53,589 bases of DNA from Clostridiales bacterium. GTDB taxonomy: Bacteria > Bacillota > Clostridia > Lachnospirales > Lachnospiraceae. The stretch is from contig JAATFT010000018.1 in NCBI GenBank assembly GCA_015655075.1, positions 1 to 53,589 of the forward strand, read 5' to 3'. The position numbers were made by a program, and so were the translations under genes. The notes under the pieces were generated by a model. The model did no database searches, was not told where the DNA came from, and was given only the letters and a program-made list of their open reading frames with translations. This document shows, one piece after another, positions 8,770-16,968 of the stretch. Each line of letters starts with the position of its first letter. The stretch's first letter is position 1.

Positions 8770-9765
8770 GTGATTACCATAAAAGATGTTGCCAGGGATG
8801 CGGGCGTTTCAGTTGGTACCGTGTCAAAAGTACTGAATAATATTTATGTTACGGCAGTAAATAAGGAGAAGGTGGAACAGTCCATTAAGCGGCTTGGTTA
8901 TCATGTGAATACCTATGCGAGAGGACTAAAAGCTCAGAGAACTTATACGGCGGCAATTATTGTACCCGATCTGATCAGTCCTTTTTTCGCCTTGCTGGTA
9001 AATTATGTGGAACAGGCATTTTCAGAGATTAATTATAAATTATTGATATGTAATTCACATTGCAAGAAAGAAAAAGAAATTGCTTATATTAATATGGCCA
9101 GACAAAACAAAGTGGACGGGATTATCAGCGTAACTTACAGTAACAGCGACGAATATTTAAGTGATGATTTACCCGTCATTTCAATTGACCGCCATTTTAA
9201 ATCCAAAGTATGCTGCGTATCCAGTGACAATTACCAGGGCGGTAAGATGGCGGCGGAAAAATTAATTGAAAAAGGCTGCAGAAATACCGTTTATATCAGA
9301 ACCGGCTCCAACATAAGCGGTGAGACCTTAAAAAGAGGGAGTAGTTTTATACGTGCCTGTGAAATGGCCGGAATTAATTACCGTTGCCTGGAGTTCGGTG
9401 AAGAAACCACGATTGAAAGAGATGGAGCAACAAATTGTAAGATATATCAATTTCTGGAACAATCCATGGACAATGGTAAATTTTTATATGACGGCATTTT
9501 TGCAAGCTCTGATTCTTTAGGACAGATTATTATTGAAAAACTGAAGAAAATGGGGGTAAAAATACCCATGGATGTCCAGATAATCGGCTATGACGGACTT
9601 AGGGCGCTAAATGTAGGCGACTATCAATTGTCCAGCATTGAACAGCCGGTTCAGGACATGGCAGTTACCTGTGTGAACCATTTAATGAAATTAATAAATA
9701 AAGAGCAGGTAGAAGAACTTACAATCTTACCGGTTTCTTTCGTGGACGGCGGGACTACAAAATAA
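8770..9765 (+). CDS. LacI-family transcriptional regulator
   Basis: A 331-residue repressor. The N-terminal helix-turn-helix ITIKDVARDAGVSVGTVSKVLNN is followed by the hinge helix and a periplasmic-binding-protein-like sensor (AAIIVPDLISPFFALLVNYVE, then GIISVTYSNSDEY and VQIIGYDGL). The start is GTG at 8770; a GGGGGTT stretch lies upstream. It sits downstream of the sugar importer on the same strand and most likely binds the two TGAAACG palindromes at 4693 and 4760. The effector is probably the imported sugar or its derivative. Confidence 0.92.
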   Translation: MITIKDVARDAGVSVGTVSKVLNNIYVTAVNKEKVEQSIKRLGYHVNTYARGLKAQRTYTAAIIVPDLISPFFALLVNYVEQAFSEINYKLLICNSHCKKEKEIAYINMARQNKVDGIISVTYSNSDEYLSDDLPVISIDRHFKSKVCCVSSDNYQGGKMAAEKLIEKGCRNTVYIRTGSNISGETLKRGSSFIRACEMAGINYRCLEFGEETTIERDGATNCKIYQFLEQSMDNGKFLYDGIFASSDSLGQIIIEKLKKMGVKIPMDVQIIGYDGLRALNVGDYQLSSIEQPVQDMAVTCVNHLMKLINKEQVEELTILPVSFVDGGTTK

Positions 9766-9791
9766 TTAAATCCGTTTTAAATTACCGGAGA

Positions 9792-9823
9792 CGGGGCGGT
9801 AAGGGCTTTCAATCCGCCCTTGA
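9792..9823. terminator. Hairpin between convergent genes
   Basis: GGGCGG...CCGCCC around a 14-base loop, then a weak T-rich tail. It lies between the repressor gene and the oppositely oriented deacylase gene and may serve both. Confidence 0.5.
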
Positions 9824-9831
9824 TTGATTTA

Positions 9832-10305
9832 TCAATGGCTCCAGCCCTTGCCTATATTAATCCACCCACTGTAAAAGGAACATTTTTCTAATTCCGGTAT
9901 TGTAAGTTCAATTGCGCTGTTTGGACTTCCGCATGCGGGGAATATTGTTTCAAATCTTTTTAAGGATTCATCCAGATATACTTTAATCCCTTCCCGGATA
10001 CCAAAAGGGCAGACACCTCCCACGGGATGTCCAATCAATTCCGAAACTTCATCACTTTTTAGCATAACCGCTTTGGTATGAAATGCTGCTCTGTATTTGG
10101 AATTGTCTACTTTGGCATCACCGGCCATCACAATGAGAACAGGCTTTTCGTCTATTGTAAAGGCCATGGTCTTTGCAATTCTTTTTTCCTCGCAGCCAAG
10201 TGCCTCTGCTGCTTCTTTTACGGTTGCGCTGGATATGGGAAATTCCATCACCTTGTTATCCATATTCCATTGTCTAAAAAATTCTTTTGCTGTTTGAACC
10301 GACAT
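9832..10305 (-). CDS. YbaK/ProX-type aminoacyl-tRNA deacylase
   Basis: A 157-residue single-domain protein of the YbaK/aminoacyl-tRNA deacylase family, which removes wrongly attached amino acids from tRNA in trans. Visible family marks are AEALGCEEKRIAKTMAF near the N-terminus, the conserved lysine pattern in AGDAKVDNSKYRAAF, and GGVCPFG with the later ACGSPNSAIELT. I take the ATG at 10305 because AGGAGGATAATT precedes it; the longer open frame upstream has no ribosome site. It stands alone and converges with the LacI-type gene. Confidence 0.88.
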   Translation of the reverse strand: MSVQTAKEFFRQWNMDNKVMEFPISSATVKEAAEALGCEEKRIAKTMAFTIDEKPVLIVMAGDAKVDNSKYRAAFHTKAVMLKSDEVSELIGHPVGGVCPFGIREGIKVYLDESLKRFETIFPACGSPNSAIELTIPELEKCSFYSGWINIGKGWSH

Positions 10306-10405
10306 AATTATCCTCCTGCCTAAAATAAATACGAAAATTCTGCTCTTTATTTTAATACATTTCATGTCATATGGAAAGCAAATTTATATAACAGCGAAGA
10401 GAATC

Positions 10406-10434
10406 TTGACAAAATTATGTGACATTGTTATAAT
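10406..10434 (+). promoter_or_regulatory. Near-consensus sigma-A promoter
   Basis: TTGACA, 17 bases, TATAAT: a perfect match to consensus. It faces a roughly 120-base stretch closed by a terminator-like hairpin at 10557, about 125 bases ahead of the CNNM-type gene, so it may drive a small transcript or read through to that gene. Confidence 0.75.
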
Positions 10435-10464
10435 TTTCTTTAAAGAAAGGATAGGTGTATATAG

Positions 10465-10557
10465 TTGGACGATTCTTCGGAACCTGAACGATGGTATTTT
10501 AAAGCATTTCTTTTTTACGGAAATTATAAATACAGAAAATATGAGCATATAACATAG
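10465..10557 (+). CDS. Possible 30-residue peptide
   Basis: A TTG-started frame between a consensus promoter and a terminator-like hairpin. It encodes an aromatic, charged peptide (DDSSEPERWYFKAFLF, then YGNYKYRKYEHIT). The nearest purine-rich ribosome site (AAAGAAAGG) is about 14 bases upstream, which is too far for an ideal start. A small untranslated RNA is an equally good reading of this segment. No family is recognised. Confidence 0.25.
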   Translation: MDDSSEPERWYFKAFLFYGNYKYRKYEHIT

Positions 10558-10582
10558 GACAATTTAAATTGTTCTTTTTGCT
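10557..10582 (+). terminator. Palindromic terminator-like hairpin
   Basis: GACAATTT and AAATTGTTC form an A/T-rich perfect arm pair followed by TTTTT. It closes the short segment started by the promoter at 10406. Confidence 0.5.
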
Positions 10583-10705
10583 ATATGTTTTTTTATACTT
10601 TTTATTAAACTTAAGTTACAATATAAATATTTATAGGATGAATTATATATAGTGGATATATAGTGAAAACTTTATATGGAACTATAAAATCGGGAGGTTA
10701 TTTTT

Positions 10706-12046
10706 TTGTCAGATAATAATTTATTATGGCTGTTTTTCTTACAACTTATATTTATAATGCTAAATGCAATATTTGCCTGTGCAGAAATCGCTGTAATTAC
10801 GATGAATGATAATAAGCTGGCCAAGCTTTCTGCCGCCAATGATAAACGTGCTGTCAGACTTACAAAGCTTACGGAACAGCCCGCGCGTTTTCTTGCAACA
10901 ATACAGGTGGGCATTACATTAGTTAATCTCTTAAGCAGTGCCGTCGCTTCGGAAAACTTTTCAGATAGACTTACGAGATTTTTTGTAGATCTTGGTATAA
11001 GAATTCCGGCTTCCGTACTCGGAGTAATAGCGATAGCTATTATAACAATAGTTTTAACTTATTTTACTGTTCTTTTAGGCGAATTAATTCCAAAGCGCAT
11101 TGCGATGAAAAACGCGGAAAAGCTGGCACTTGGTATGTCCAGGTTAATTTATACAGTGTCTAAAATATTCGCTCCTGCCGTCTGGTTTTTTACCGTGTCG
11201 ACAAATGGCGTGCTGCGGTTGTTAGGTATTGATCCCAATAGCCAAGAAGATGAAAATGCGGAAGAAGAAATACGCATGTTGTTAGATGCAGGTAAAGAAA
11301 ACGGTACAATCCAGGCGGATGAAAAAAATATGATACAAAATATATTTGAATTTGATGATATTTCGGCAGGAGAAATTATGACCCACCGTACAGAGGTTTC
11401 CATGCTGTGGCTTGATGAAACGGATGAACAGTGGTCTCAGACAATAAATGAAAGTAGACATTCCATTTATCCTGTATGTTCAGACAGCCCGGATAATATA
11501 GTCGGTGTTTTATATTCAAAGGATTATTTTAGGCTTGAATCTAAAACCCGTGATAATGTAATGAAATATGCGGTGCAGAATGCTTATTTTGTTCCGGAAT
11601 CAGTCCGGGCGGATGTCCTGTTCCGTAATATGAAAAAAACCCGCAATCATTTTGCCGTTGTTATTGATGAATACGGAGGCATGAGCGGAATTATCACTGT
11701 GAGTGATTTGCTGGAACAATTGGTGGGAGACCTTGAAGATGATAATACCGCTCCGTTGGAAAAACCGTTAATTGAACGTATTGATTCTAAAACCTGGAAT
11801 ATACAGGGTGGGGCTCCTCTGGATGAAGTGTCTCTCCAGCTTGGTGTAAAGCTTCCGGAGCAGGACTATGATACGTTTGGCGGGATGGTCTTTGGCCTTT
11901 TAGGCAGTGTTCCGTGCGACGGCAGTACTCCGGAGCTGGAAGAGTATGGGCTGCTAATTAAGGTCACGAAGATTAAGGAACGCAGACTCGAAAGCGCCGT
12001 GGTATATTTGACTGATACCCATAACCAGAATCTGGCTGCCAACTAA
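10706..12046 (+). CDS. CNNM/HlyC-CorC family membrane protein
   Basis: A 446-residue protein of the hemolysin-C/CNNM group, implicated in magnesium or other divalent metal export. Order of parts: an N-terminal DUF21 membrane domain with four hydrophobic segments (to about 150, with ALVNLLSSAVASE-like and LGELIPKRIAM motifs), then paired CBS domains (about 205-335, containing IMTHRTEVSML and YSKDYFRL), then a CorC/HlyC transporter-associated domain ending near 430. Start is TTG at 10706 with GGGAGG eight bases before it. It is a stand-alone gene. 'Hemolysin' in database names does not imply toxicity. Confidence 0.92.
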   Translation: MSDNNLLWLFFLQLIFIMLNAIFACAEIAVITMNDNKLAKLSAANDKRAVRLTKLTEQPARFLATIQVGITLVNLLSSAVASENFSDRLTRFFVDLGIRIPASVLGVIAIAIITIVLTYFTVLLGELIPKRIAMKNAEKLALGMSRLIYTVSKIFAPAVWFFTVSTNGVLRLLGIDPNSQEDENAEEEIRMLLDAGKENGTIQADEKNMIQNIFEFDDISAGEIMTHRTEVSMLWLDETDEQWSQTINESRHSIYPVCSDSPDNIVGVLYSKDYFRLESKTRDNVMKYAVQNAYFVPESVRADVLFRNMKKTRNHFAVVIDEYGGMSGIITVSDLLEQLVGDLEDDNTAPLEKPLIERIDSKTWNIQGGAPLDEVSLQLGVKLPEQDYDTFGGMVFGLLGSVPCDGSTPELEEYGLLIKVTKIKERRLESAVVYLTDTHNQNLAAN

Positions 12047-12146
12047 TCCGTTGTAAACTCTGTCATAATTTGCATAGAAGAAATGATGATTTTGTGTTAT
12101 ACGATTTTCAGAAGGGGAATAGTCTTTCGGACGTGGGGCTGCCGTA

Positions 12147-12311
12147 CTAGTGCACTGGCAAGTTGATATCTTGTCTAATGGCTTGCCTGAATTTCCATCT
12201 GCTTCGTTGCCGTCAATCGACGTAGCCACCGCTACGCCTCATTCCTCCGCCTCGAAGAATGAAAATCCATTCTACGCCATTAGTCCAAGTATCAACTTGT
12301 CAGCACACTAG
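12147..12311. repeat. CTAG-bounded 165-bp palindrome, copy B
   Basis: The element starts CTAGTGCACTGGCAAGTTGA and ends TCAACTTGTCAGCACACTAG, so the ends form an inverted repeat. The centre (near 12229) is the small palindrome CGTAGCCACCGCTACG. Copies A and C share more than 85 percent of its positions by eye. No open frame of note. It directly abuts another palindrome, sharing one CTAG. Confidence 0.88.
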
Positions 12312-12475
12312 AGCGTGTTTGAAAAATGCTTGTGCCGGGTTGGACGCTCCACTTTGTGGGAGGTAAGGAGCGATTTTGAGAGCGTAGTGATGGGGTTTCG
12401 TTTCCAAAATTGTGACGCAGCATACCGCAAAGTGGGGCGGTCAAAACGGTGCAATGGTTTTTCAAACACGCTCTA
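12308..12475. repeat. Second-type palindrome, 168 bp (AGCGTGTTTGAAAA ends)
   Basis: It starts CTAGAGCGTGTTTGAAAAAT and ends TTTTTCAAACACGCTCTAA, giving terminal inverted repeats of about 16 bp. It shares its first CTAG with the last CTAG of copy B. A deleted 71-bp version is at 14328-14398 and a right-half fragment at 47630-47695. Confidence 0.85.
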
Positions 12476-12603
12476 ACGTTATTTTTACTATATTTAGTTT
12501 TTGCCAGACAATGTGCCGTAAGATATGAGCAGTTAAAACACTTAGTGCGACAGACCCTCAAAAGTAAGGAAGAAATTATTATTTTTTGTAGACAATTTTA
12601 GTC

Positions 12604-12632
12604 TTGACAATTTGTAAGTTTCAATCTATAAT
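12604..12632 (+). promoter_or_regulatory. Consensus promoter upstream of the amino-acid ABC operon
   Basis: TTGACA, 17 bases, TATAAT. It is 630 bases ahead of the binding-protein gene, and two terminator modules and a palindrome lie between. It may drive a separate leader RNA, or the operon may need antitermination. I could not match the leader to a known riboswitch. Confidence 0.7.
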
Positions 12633-12721
12633 ACATACCAAGATATATACTACGGTACATACTACAGTTTGTCTTAGTAAAGTATGATAGGTTTTATTAC
12701 AGCTCTAGAGGAAAGGCAATT

Positions 12722-12815
12722 GCGTCAGAAGAAGGTAAATCTTTTGGCGTTTTTTTATTGGACAGGAAATTTATGGAATTTTTTGCTCAATAAAAAAGCC
12801 TTCCAGACAGGATAA
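12722..12815 (+). repeat. Terminator plus hairpin module, copy 2
   Basis: Intrinsic terminator (GCGTCAGAAG pairing with CTTTTGGCGT, then T7), then a second hairpin with arms around AGGAAATT-TATGG-AATTTTT, then AAAAAAGCCTTCCAGACAGGA. It has the same order and spacing as copies 1 and 3, while the terminator stem sequence differs between copies. Confidence 0.6.
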
Positions 12816-12936
12816 TCATAATGCTTGTAAGGTATCCAGCCGCAAAGCGACCAGGGGTTATATCTTGTTTTGAGGGATATCTTTCATGTTGATCCTTCTC
12901 CGCTTTGACTGATAAAAATATGATAAAGTTAAAAAA

Positions 12937-13085
12937 AACGATGGCGTTTATTAGTTAGAATGCCGTCGTTTTTTCTTTTCCAGGAAATTCCGTAAATTTT
13001 CCAGAAAAGAAAAAGCCTTTCAGGCAGGAGGCACAGACGTGTATAGGAAAGCCCGTCACTAAGAGGACGGCACGTAAATGCTAGA
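12937..13085 (+). repeat. Terminator plus hairpin module, copy 3
   Basis: Terminator AACGATGGCGTT...AATGCCGTCGTT with T6, then a hairpin with AGGAAATT-CCGT-AAATTTTCC, then AAAAGCCTTTCAGGCAGGAGG. The tail GTCACTAAGAGGAC-GCACGT parallels GTCACTGAAGTGAC-GACGCGT of copy 1. Confidence 0.6.
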
Positions 13086-13150
13086 GTCTGGCCGGTCCCT
13101 TTTTTGTTTTGATAGACGACAAAGATACTTTGTTTTCTATAAATAATCAT

Positions 13151-13236
13151 GAGTACTCTCGGAAACTCTTTGTATGCAGATTTGACAAAAAATCAGCCGC
13201 AAAGATGCGTACAGGGGAGTTCCCGAGAGTGCTCTA
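13151..13236. repeat. Palindromic repeat, GAGTACTCTCGG type, long copy
   Basis: It starts GAGTACTCTCGGAAACTC and ends GAGTTCCCGAGAGTGCTC, an inverted repeat around a variable middle. A 47-bp shortened copy lies at 42863-42909. Both copies sit just upstream of the ribosome site of an ABC substrate-binding-protein gene. Confidence 0.75.
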
Positions 13237-13259
13237 ATCATATAAAAGGAGGAAATACA

Positions 13260-14174
13260 TTGAAAAAGTTATTGTCTATTTTATTTGCGGCAGTACTGGT
13301 ATTTAGTATAACTGCCTGCTCGGGCAAGGAGAATGCGCCCGCGGCGGCACCGGATGAGGAAACCCAAAATGAAACCTCAAATGAAACCGATTCTGATGAA
13401 ACGGCTTCAGCCGAAACCACTGCTCCCGGTGAAACAGAATCAGGCAGTGTGGCCGGTGCATTGGAAGGGGTGGAATTGACTGTCGGTACTGCGGGTTTGT
13501 TTGCACCATTTACCTATTATGATCAAGACGGAACGACTTTAATCGGTTATGATTTGGATTTTCTGGCAGCTTTGCAGGAGCTTTTGGGATTCACCATAAA
13601 AGACAGTGTTCAGGCAATGGATTATTCGGCGCTTACAACTTCCGTTGCCGAAGGCAAGCTTGATATTGCCATGGCGGCGTTGTGCGCTACCGACGAAAGA
13701 AAAAAAGTAATGAATTTCTCAGATACTTACTATGATTCAGGTCAGATAACCATTATAAATAAAGAATCCAGCCCTAAGGAAATTACGGGAATTGAAGAGT
13801 TAAAAACCGGTAAATACAAGGTGGCAGTGGAAAAAGGAACCGCTTCCCATTTATATGCACAAGCTAATCTTCCCGCAGAATGCATTGAAGTGCATGATAC
13901 CATTACAACCGTATATGAGTCCTTAGAACAGGGTAAGGTGGATGCCGCCCTTCAGGATACGCCGGGAATCGCCTACTATATAAAGACTAAGTCGGACAGT
14001 AAATTGGAAATGGTGGGCGACGAGTTTAATCAAGGGCAGGCTCCTTATGCCATAGCTGTTTCTTTCAAAGCTGCCGATGCCCATGAAGGCATTACTGAAA
14101 TATTTAATAAAGCAATAATGGAATTAACGGATAATGGCACGATGGCCAAGATTGATGAAAAATGGTGCAAATAG
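13260..14174 (+). CDS. Polar amino-acid ABC transporter binding lipoprotein (family 3)
   Basis: A 304-residue secreted lipoprotein. The TTG start at 13260 follows AAAGGAGG. The signal peptide KKLLSILFAAVLVFSITAC ends in the lipobox ITAC (Cys20), followed by a long Glu/Thr/Ser linker to about residue 80. The binding domain then reads LTVGTAGLFAPFTYYD and IGYDLDFLAALQELLG, the SBP_bac_3 signature, with the paired lobe KYKVAVEKGTASHLYA. A permease and an ATPase follow, completing an importer for a polar amino acid. Which amino acid is not evident. Confidence 0.92.
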   Translation: MKKLLSILFAAVLVFSITACSGKENAPAAAPDEETQNETSNETDSDETASAETTAPGETESGSVAGALEGVELTVGTAGLFAPFTYYDQDGTTLIGYDLDFLAALQELLGFTIKDSVQAMDYSALTTSVAEGKLDIAMAALCATDERKKVMNFSDTYYDSGQITIINKESSPKEITGIEELKTGKYKVAVEKGTASHLYAQANLPAECIEVHDTITTVYESLEQGKVDAALQDTPGIAYYIKTKSDSKLEMVGDEFNQGQAPYAIAVSFKAADAHEGITEIFNKAIMELTDNGTMAKIDEKWCK

Positions 14175-14327
14175 CGAATGCTTGTGAATAAATTCCATAA
14201 AATAGAGGCTGTTTCGGTGTGAAGTGATTTCATATATACAACGTCAACAATTTCTGGCGTTTCATATAGTATGTTACAGTCCCGCTAACGGAAACAATTC
14301 TCTCTTCTTGCAGGCGGCTTAATTGTA

Positions 14328-14398
14328 TTAGAGCGTGTTTGAAAAATCATTGCACCGTTCAGACCACCCGGCACAAGCATTTTTCAAACACGCTCTAG
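14328..14398. repeat. Second-type palindrome, internally deleted 71-bp copy
   Basis: TTAGAGCGTGTTTGAAAAAT...ATTTTTCAAACACGCTCTAG with only about 30 bases between the arms. It sits between the binding-protein and permease genes of the amino-acid importer and could form a strong hairpin in their mRNA. The rest of this 303-base gap shows no gene. Confidence 0.85.
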
Positions 14399-14477
14399 GA
14401 AATCTGCGATAATAAAGAATTGTCTGATTATAACAGGAATAATGCTTGAAGTATAAAATGAGAAATGAGGAAGATTC

Positions 14478-15119
14478 ATGGACTTTTTATCTGTATTATT
14501 GCCCATGCTGTTTAAAGGGCTGAAAATAACACTTTTAATTTCGGTTGTCGGAATTTTCTTTGGCTTTATAATTGGAAGTGTCAGCGGATACTCCCTTCAG
14601 GGAAAGAATAAGATTGCAAAATCAATAGCGGGAATTTATATATGGCTGATCCGGGGAACACCGTTAGTGGTGCAGGCTTTGTATGTTTACTATGTGGTTC
14701 CCGAACTGATTCATATAGAATTATCAAGCAACTTATCCGGTATCATAGTAATCTCTTTAAATTCCGGTGCCTTTATATCTGAAATAGTAAGAGGCGCCCT
14801 GCAGGCAATCGATCCGGGACAGAAGGAAGCCGGACTTTCTCTTGGATTGTCGCCGTATCAGACCCTTAGGCATATTATTATACCCCCTGCTTTTAAAGCC
14901 ATGCTGCCCGCGTTATTTAACCAATTCATAATATCCGTAAAAGATACGGCGCTTTTGTCAATTATAGTTGTTAATGAAATTACAAAACAGATGATGAATT
15001 ACCAGGCCTTTACCTATAATACCATACCGACCTATACAACGGGAGCTGTTTTTTATTTAGTGATTATATCACTGCTTATGTTGATTCAGAAACGAGTGGA
15101 GAAAAAGTTGGTGGGTTAA
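14478..15119 (+). CDS. Polar amino-acid ABC transporter permease (HisM/GlnP type)
   Basis: A 213-residue inner-membrane permease with about five membrane segments. The family marks are IRGTPLVVQALYVYY near residue 60 and the ATPase-docking loop QAIDPGQKEAGLSLGLSPYQ (about 113-132) with IIIPPAFKAMLPA following. ATG at 14478, preceded by GAGGA. It is separated from the binding-protein gene by a palindromic repeat and from the ATPase gene by 93 bases. Confidence 0.93.
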   Translation: MDFLSVLLPMLFKGLKITLLISVVGIFFGFIIGSVSGYSLQGKNKIAKSIAGIYIWLIRGTPLVVQALYVYYVVPELIHIELSSNLSGIIVISLNSGAFISEIVRGALQAIDPGQKEAGLSLGLSPYQTLRHIIIPPAFKAMLPALFNQFIISVKDTALLSIIVVNEITKQMMNYQAFTYNTIPTYTTGAVFYLVIISLLMLIQKRVEKKLVG

Positions 15120-15212
15120 TATCTAATAACGAAAAATAGCAGGAGTACTGTATATTGAGTGAAAAAAAAGTTAGCAGGTTAATATCCCATTGTCGGATAG
15201 ATTGGAGGAAAT

Positions 15213-15935
15213 ATGCTGAAAGTTTTTCATTTATCTAAGAGATTTGGTGATTTGGAAGTATTAAAGGATATTAATATGACTGTAGAACAGGGGGAAGTGG
15301 TTTGTATCATCGGTCCTTCCGGCTCAGGTAAGAGCACTCTCTTACGTTGTATCAATCAATTAGAAATACCAACCGGCGGTGCGATAAGCTATTATGGTGA
15401 AAATCTTATGGACGCCTCCACCGATATCAGGCGGTTCCGTGAGCAGGTGGGAATGGTATTTCAGAAATTTAATCTGTTTCCTTTAAAAACCGTATTGGAA
15501 AATATCATGCTTGCCCCGGTTTTAACAAAAATAAAAAGTAAAGCCCAGGCAAGAGAGAAAGCTTTGGAGTTATTAAAAAAGGTAGGCCTGGAGGAGAAAG
15601 CAAATGTTTATCCAAAAACCTTATCCGGAGGACAGCAGCAGCGGGTTGCCATAGCCAGGGCATTGGCAATGGAACCGAAAGCGTTGTTATTTGACGAACC
15701 CACCTCGGCCATTGATCCTGAATTAGTGGGAGATGTGTTAGAAGTTATGAAGGCTCTTGCCAGGGAGGGGATGACTATGATCGTAGTTACACATGAAATG
15801 GGATTTGCCAGGGATGTGGCGGATCGGGTTATTTTTATGGATGACGGCTATATTGTAGAAGAGGATAAGCCAGGTGTCATATTCAGCACTCCGAAGGAAG
15901 AAAGAACCCGTTCCTTTTTAGCAAGAGTGTTATAA
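15213..15935 (+). CDS. Polar amino-acid ABC transporter ATPase (GlnQ type)
   Basis: A 240-residue cytoplasmic ATPase. Walker A is GPSGSGKST (about residue 33), the Q-loop is in [10 protein letters not shown], the signature is [15 protein letters not shown], Walker B is [14 protein letters not shown] and the switch histidine is in VVTHEMGFA. Such ATPases pair with HisM-type permeases. TTGGAGGAA precedes the ATG. It is the last gene of the operon. Confidence 0.95.
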   Translation: MLKVFHLSKRFGDLEVLKDINMTVEQGEVVCIIGPSGSGKSTLLRCINQLEIPTGGAISYYGENLMDASTDIRRFREQVGMVFQKFNLFPLKTVLENIMLAPVLTKIKSKAQAREKALELLKKVGLEEKANVYPKTLSGGQQQRVAIARALAMEPKALLFDEPTSAIDPELVGDVLEVMKALAREGMTMIVVTHEMGFARDVADRVIFMDDGYIVEEDKPGVIFSTPKEERTRSFLARVL

Positions 15936-16162
15936 AAAGAAGTAAACGGCAGAGTAAAGGCTAAAGACTCCCGGTTATTCTATTTTTTATCGTGGGTTTA
16001 TCTATGAAAAGAGTAAAATTTATATTTAAAAAGGCGGACAGAGTTAACCGGCTGTTTAAATGAGGAACCGGCGCCGTAAACCGTTATGGCAATTGAAAGG
16101 TATTAACCTAATTGAGAAGGAGAGAGAAAAGGCGTTGGCTACCCCCAGCTGAATGGAACAGA

Positions 16163-16191
16163 TTGACAGTGACGTAATAATGGATTATAAT
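16163..16191 (+). promoter_or_regulatory. Promoter of the ART-like gene pair
   Basis: TTGACA, 17 bases, TATAAT, about 170 bases upstream of the gene at 16365. The rest of the 15936-16364 gap holds only A/T-rich sequence and the two dyads listed next. Confidence 0.7.
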
Positions 16192-16275
16192 AGAAATATA
16201 AGAGGGGGAAATTTAAAGGGGACAAGCTATATAATTTTTTGATTTTTAGAACTGTTATGCCTCTCTTTATGGATT

Positions 16276-16340
16276 AAATATATTCAGTTTAATATATTTG
16301 ATTATTATTATGTATGAAATGTCAGTGATATACATAATAA
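16276..16340. promoter_or_regulatory. Two dyads in the leader of the ART-like gene pair
   Basis: AAATATATT-6-AATATATTT at 16276-16299 and TTATTATGTAT-14-ATACATAATAA at 16305-16340 are perfect inverted repeats in the untranslated leader. They could be operators for an autoregulator or RNA hairpins. Confidence 0.45.
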
Positions 16341-16364
16341 ATAATAATATGAGAAGGTATTTAT

Positions 16365-16952
16365 ATGTCAGACAATATTTCCGATACTATTTTTGTAGAG
16401 GCATTTCACGGCACTGATAAAAGATGCGTTCCAGGTATCATAAATAAAGAATTTATCTGTAAAAAAAATGATGAGCACTGGCTTGGGAACGGGATATATT
16501 TGTACCCCGATTTTTCACTGGCCAAGTGGTGGACAACAAATCCCACCTCTAAATTTGGTGTTGAGATAAAGGAGGGTGCGATTATACGATGTGAAATGCG
16601 GGTGAAAAAGGATGAAATTTTAGATTTGCGTAAATTATCCGATTATAAGGAATTTGTTGACCTGTATAAGGATGAGTTCTTGCCGCAGCTATTGTCCGGA
16701 TGTATTAAGTGCGGCGGCATGGAGGGGAATGCTGTTATCAGCACTAAGAAAATACGTTGTACCTATTGTGATTTTCTAAAAGAGAGGTATCATTTAAAAA
16801 TGATAATCGGCAATTTTTATTTGCCCCATCAGCCGTATCTGCCCATGGAATTGGGGGAACTATTTGACAGATTTGACATAGCATATATTGAAACTCAGAT
16901 GTGTATTTTTAATCAGGATATAATTATTAAAAAAGAAGCAGTGAATTTATAG
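16365..16952 (+). CDS. ADP-ribosyltransferase-like protein with Cys4 insert
   Basis: A 195-residue soluble protein without signal peptide. Its layout resembles small PARP-like/DUF3990-type ADP-ribosyltransferase folds: an early AFHGTD (His15), then GNGIYLYPDFSLAKWW (Tyr45) and a late IETQMCIFNQDIII (Glu176), which would make an H-Y-E triad. Between them lie CIKC and CTYC (Cys113, 116, 132, 135), a possible zinc site uncommon in this fold. Two-gene operon: the next gene starts 16 bases after its stop. AGAAGG precedes the ATG. Both fold and activity are inference from motif order; a toxin or modifying enzyme is the best guess. Confidence 0.5.
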   Translation: MSDNISDTIFVEAFHGTDKRCVPGIINKEFICKKNDEHWLGNGIYLYPDFSLAKWWTTNPTSKFGVEIKEGAIIRCEMRVKKDEILDLRKLSDYKEFVDLYKDEFLPQLLSGCIKCGGMEGNAVISTKKIRCTYCDFLKERYHLKMIIGNFYLPHQPYLPMELGELFDRFDIAYIETQMCIFNQDIIIKKEAVNL

Positions 16953-16968
16953 GATTGGAGATGATATT

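Noticed and set aside
12604..13260. Known amino-acid riboswitch or T-box in the leader of the amino-acid ABC operon
   Set aside because: No T-box AGGGTGG core and no lysine or glycine riboswitch core could be found; only repeat modules and terminators are seen.
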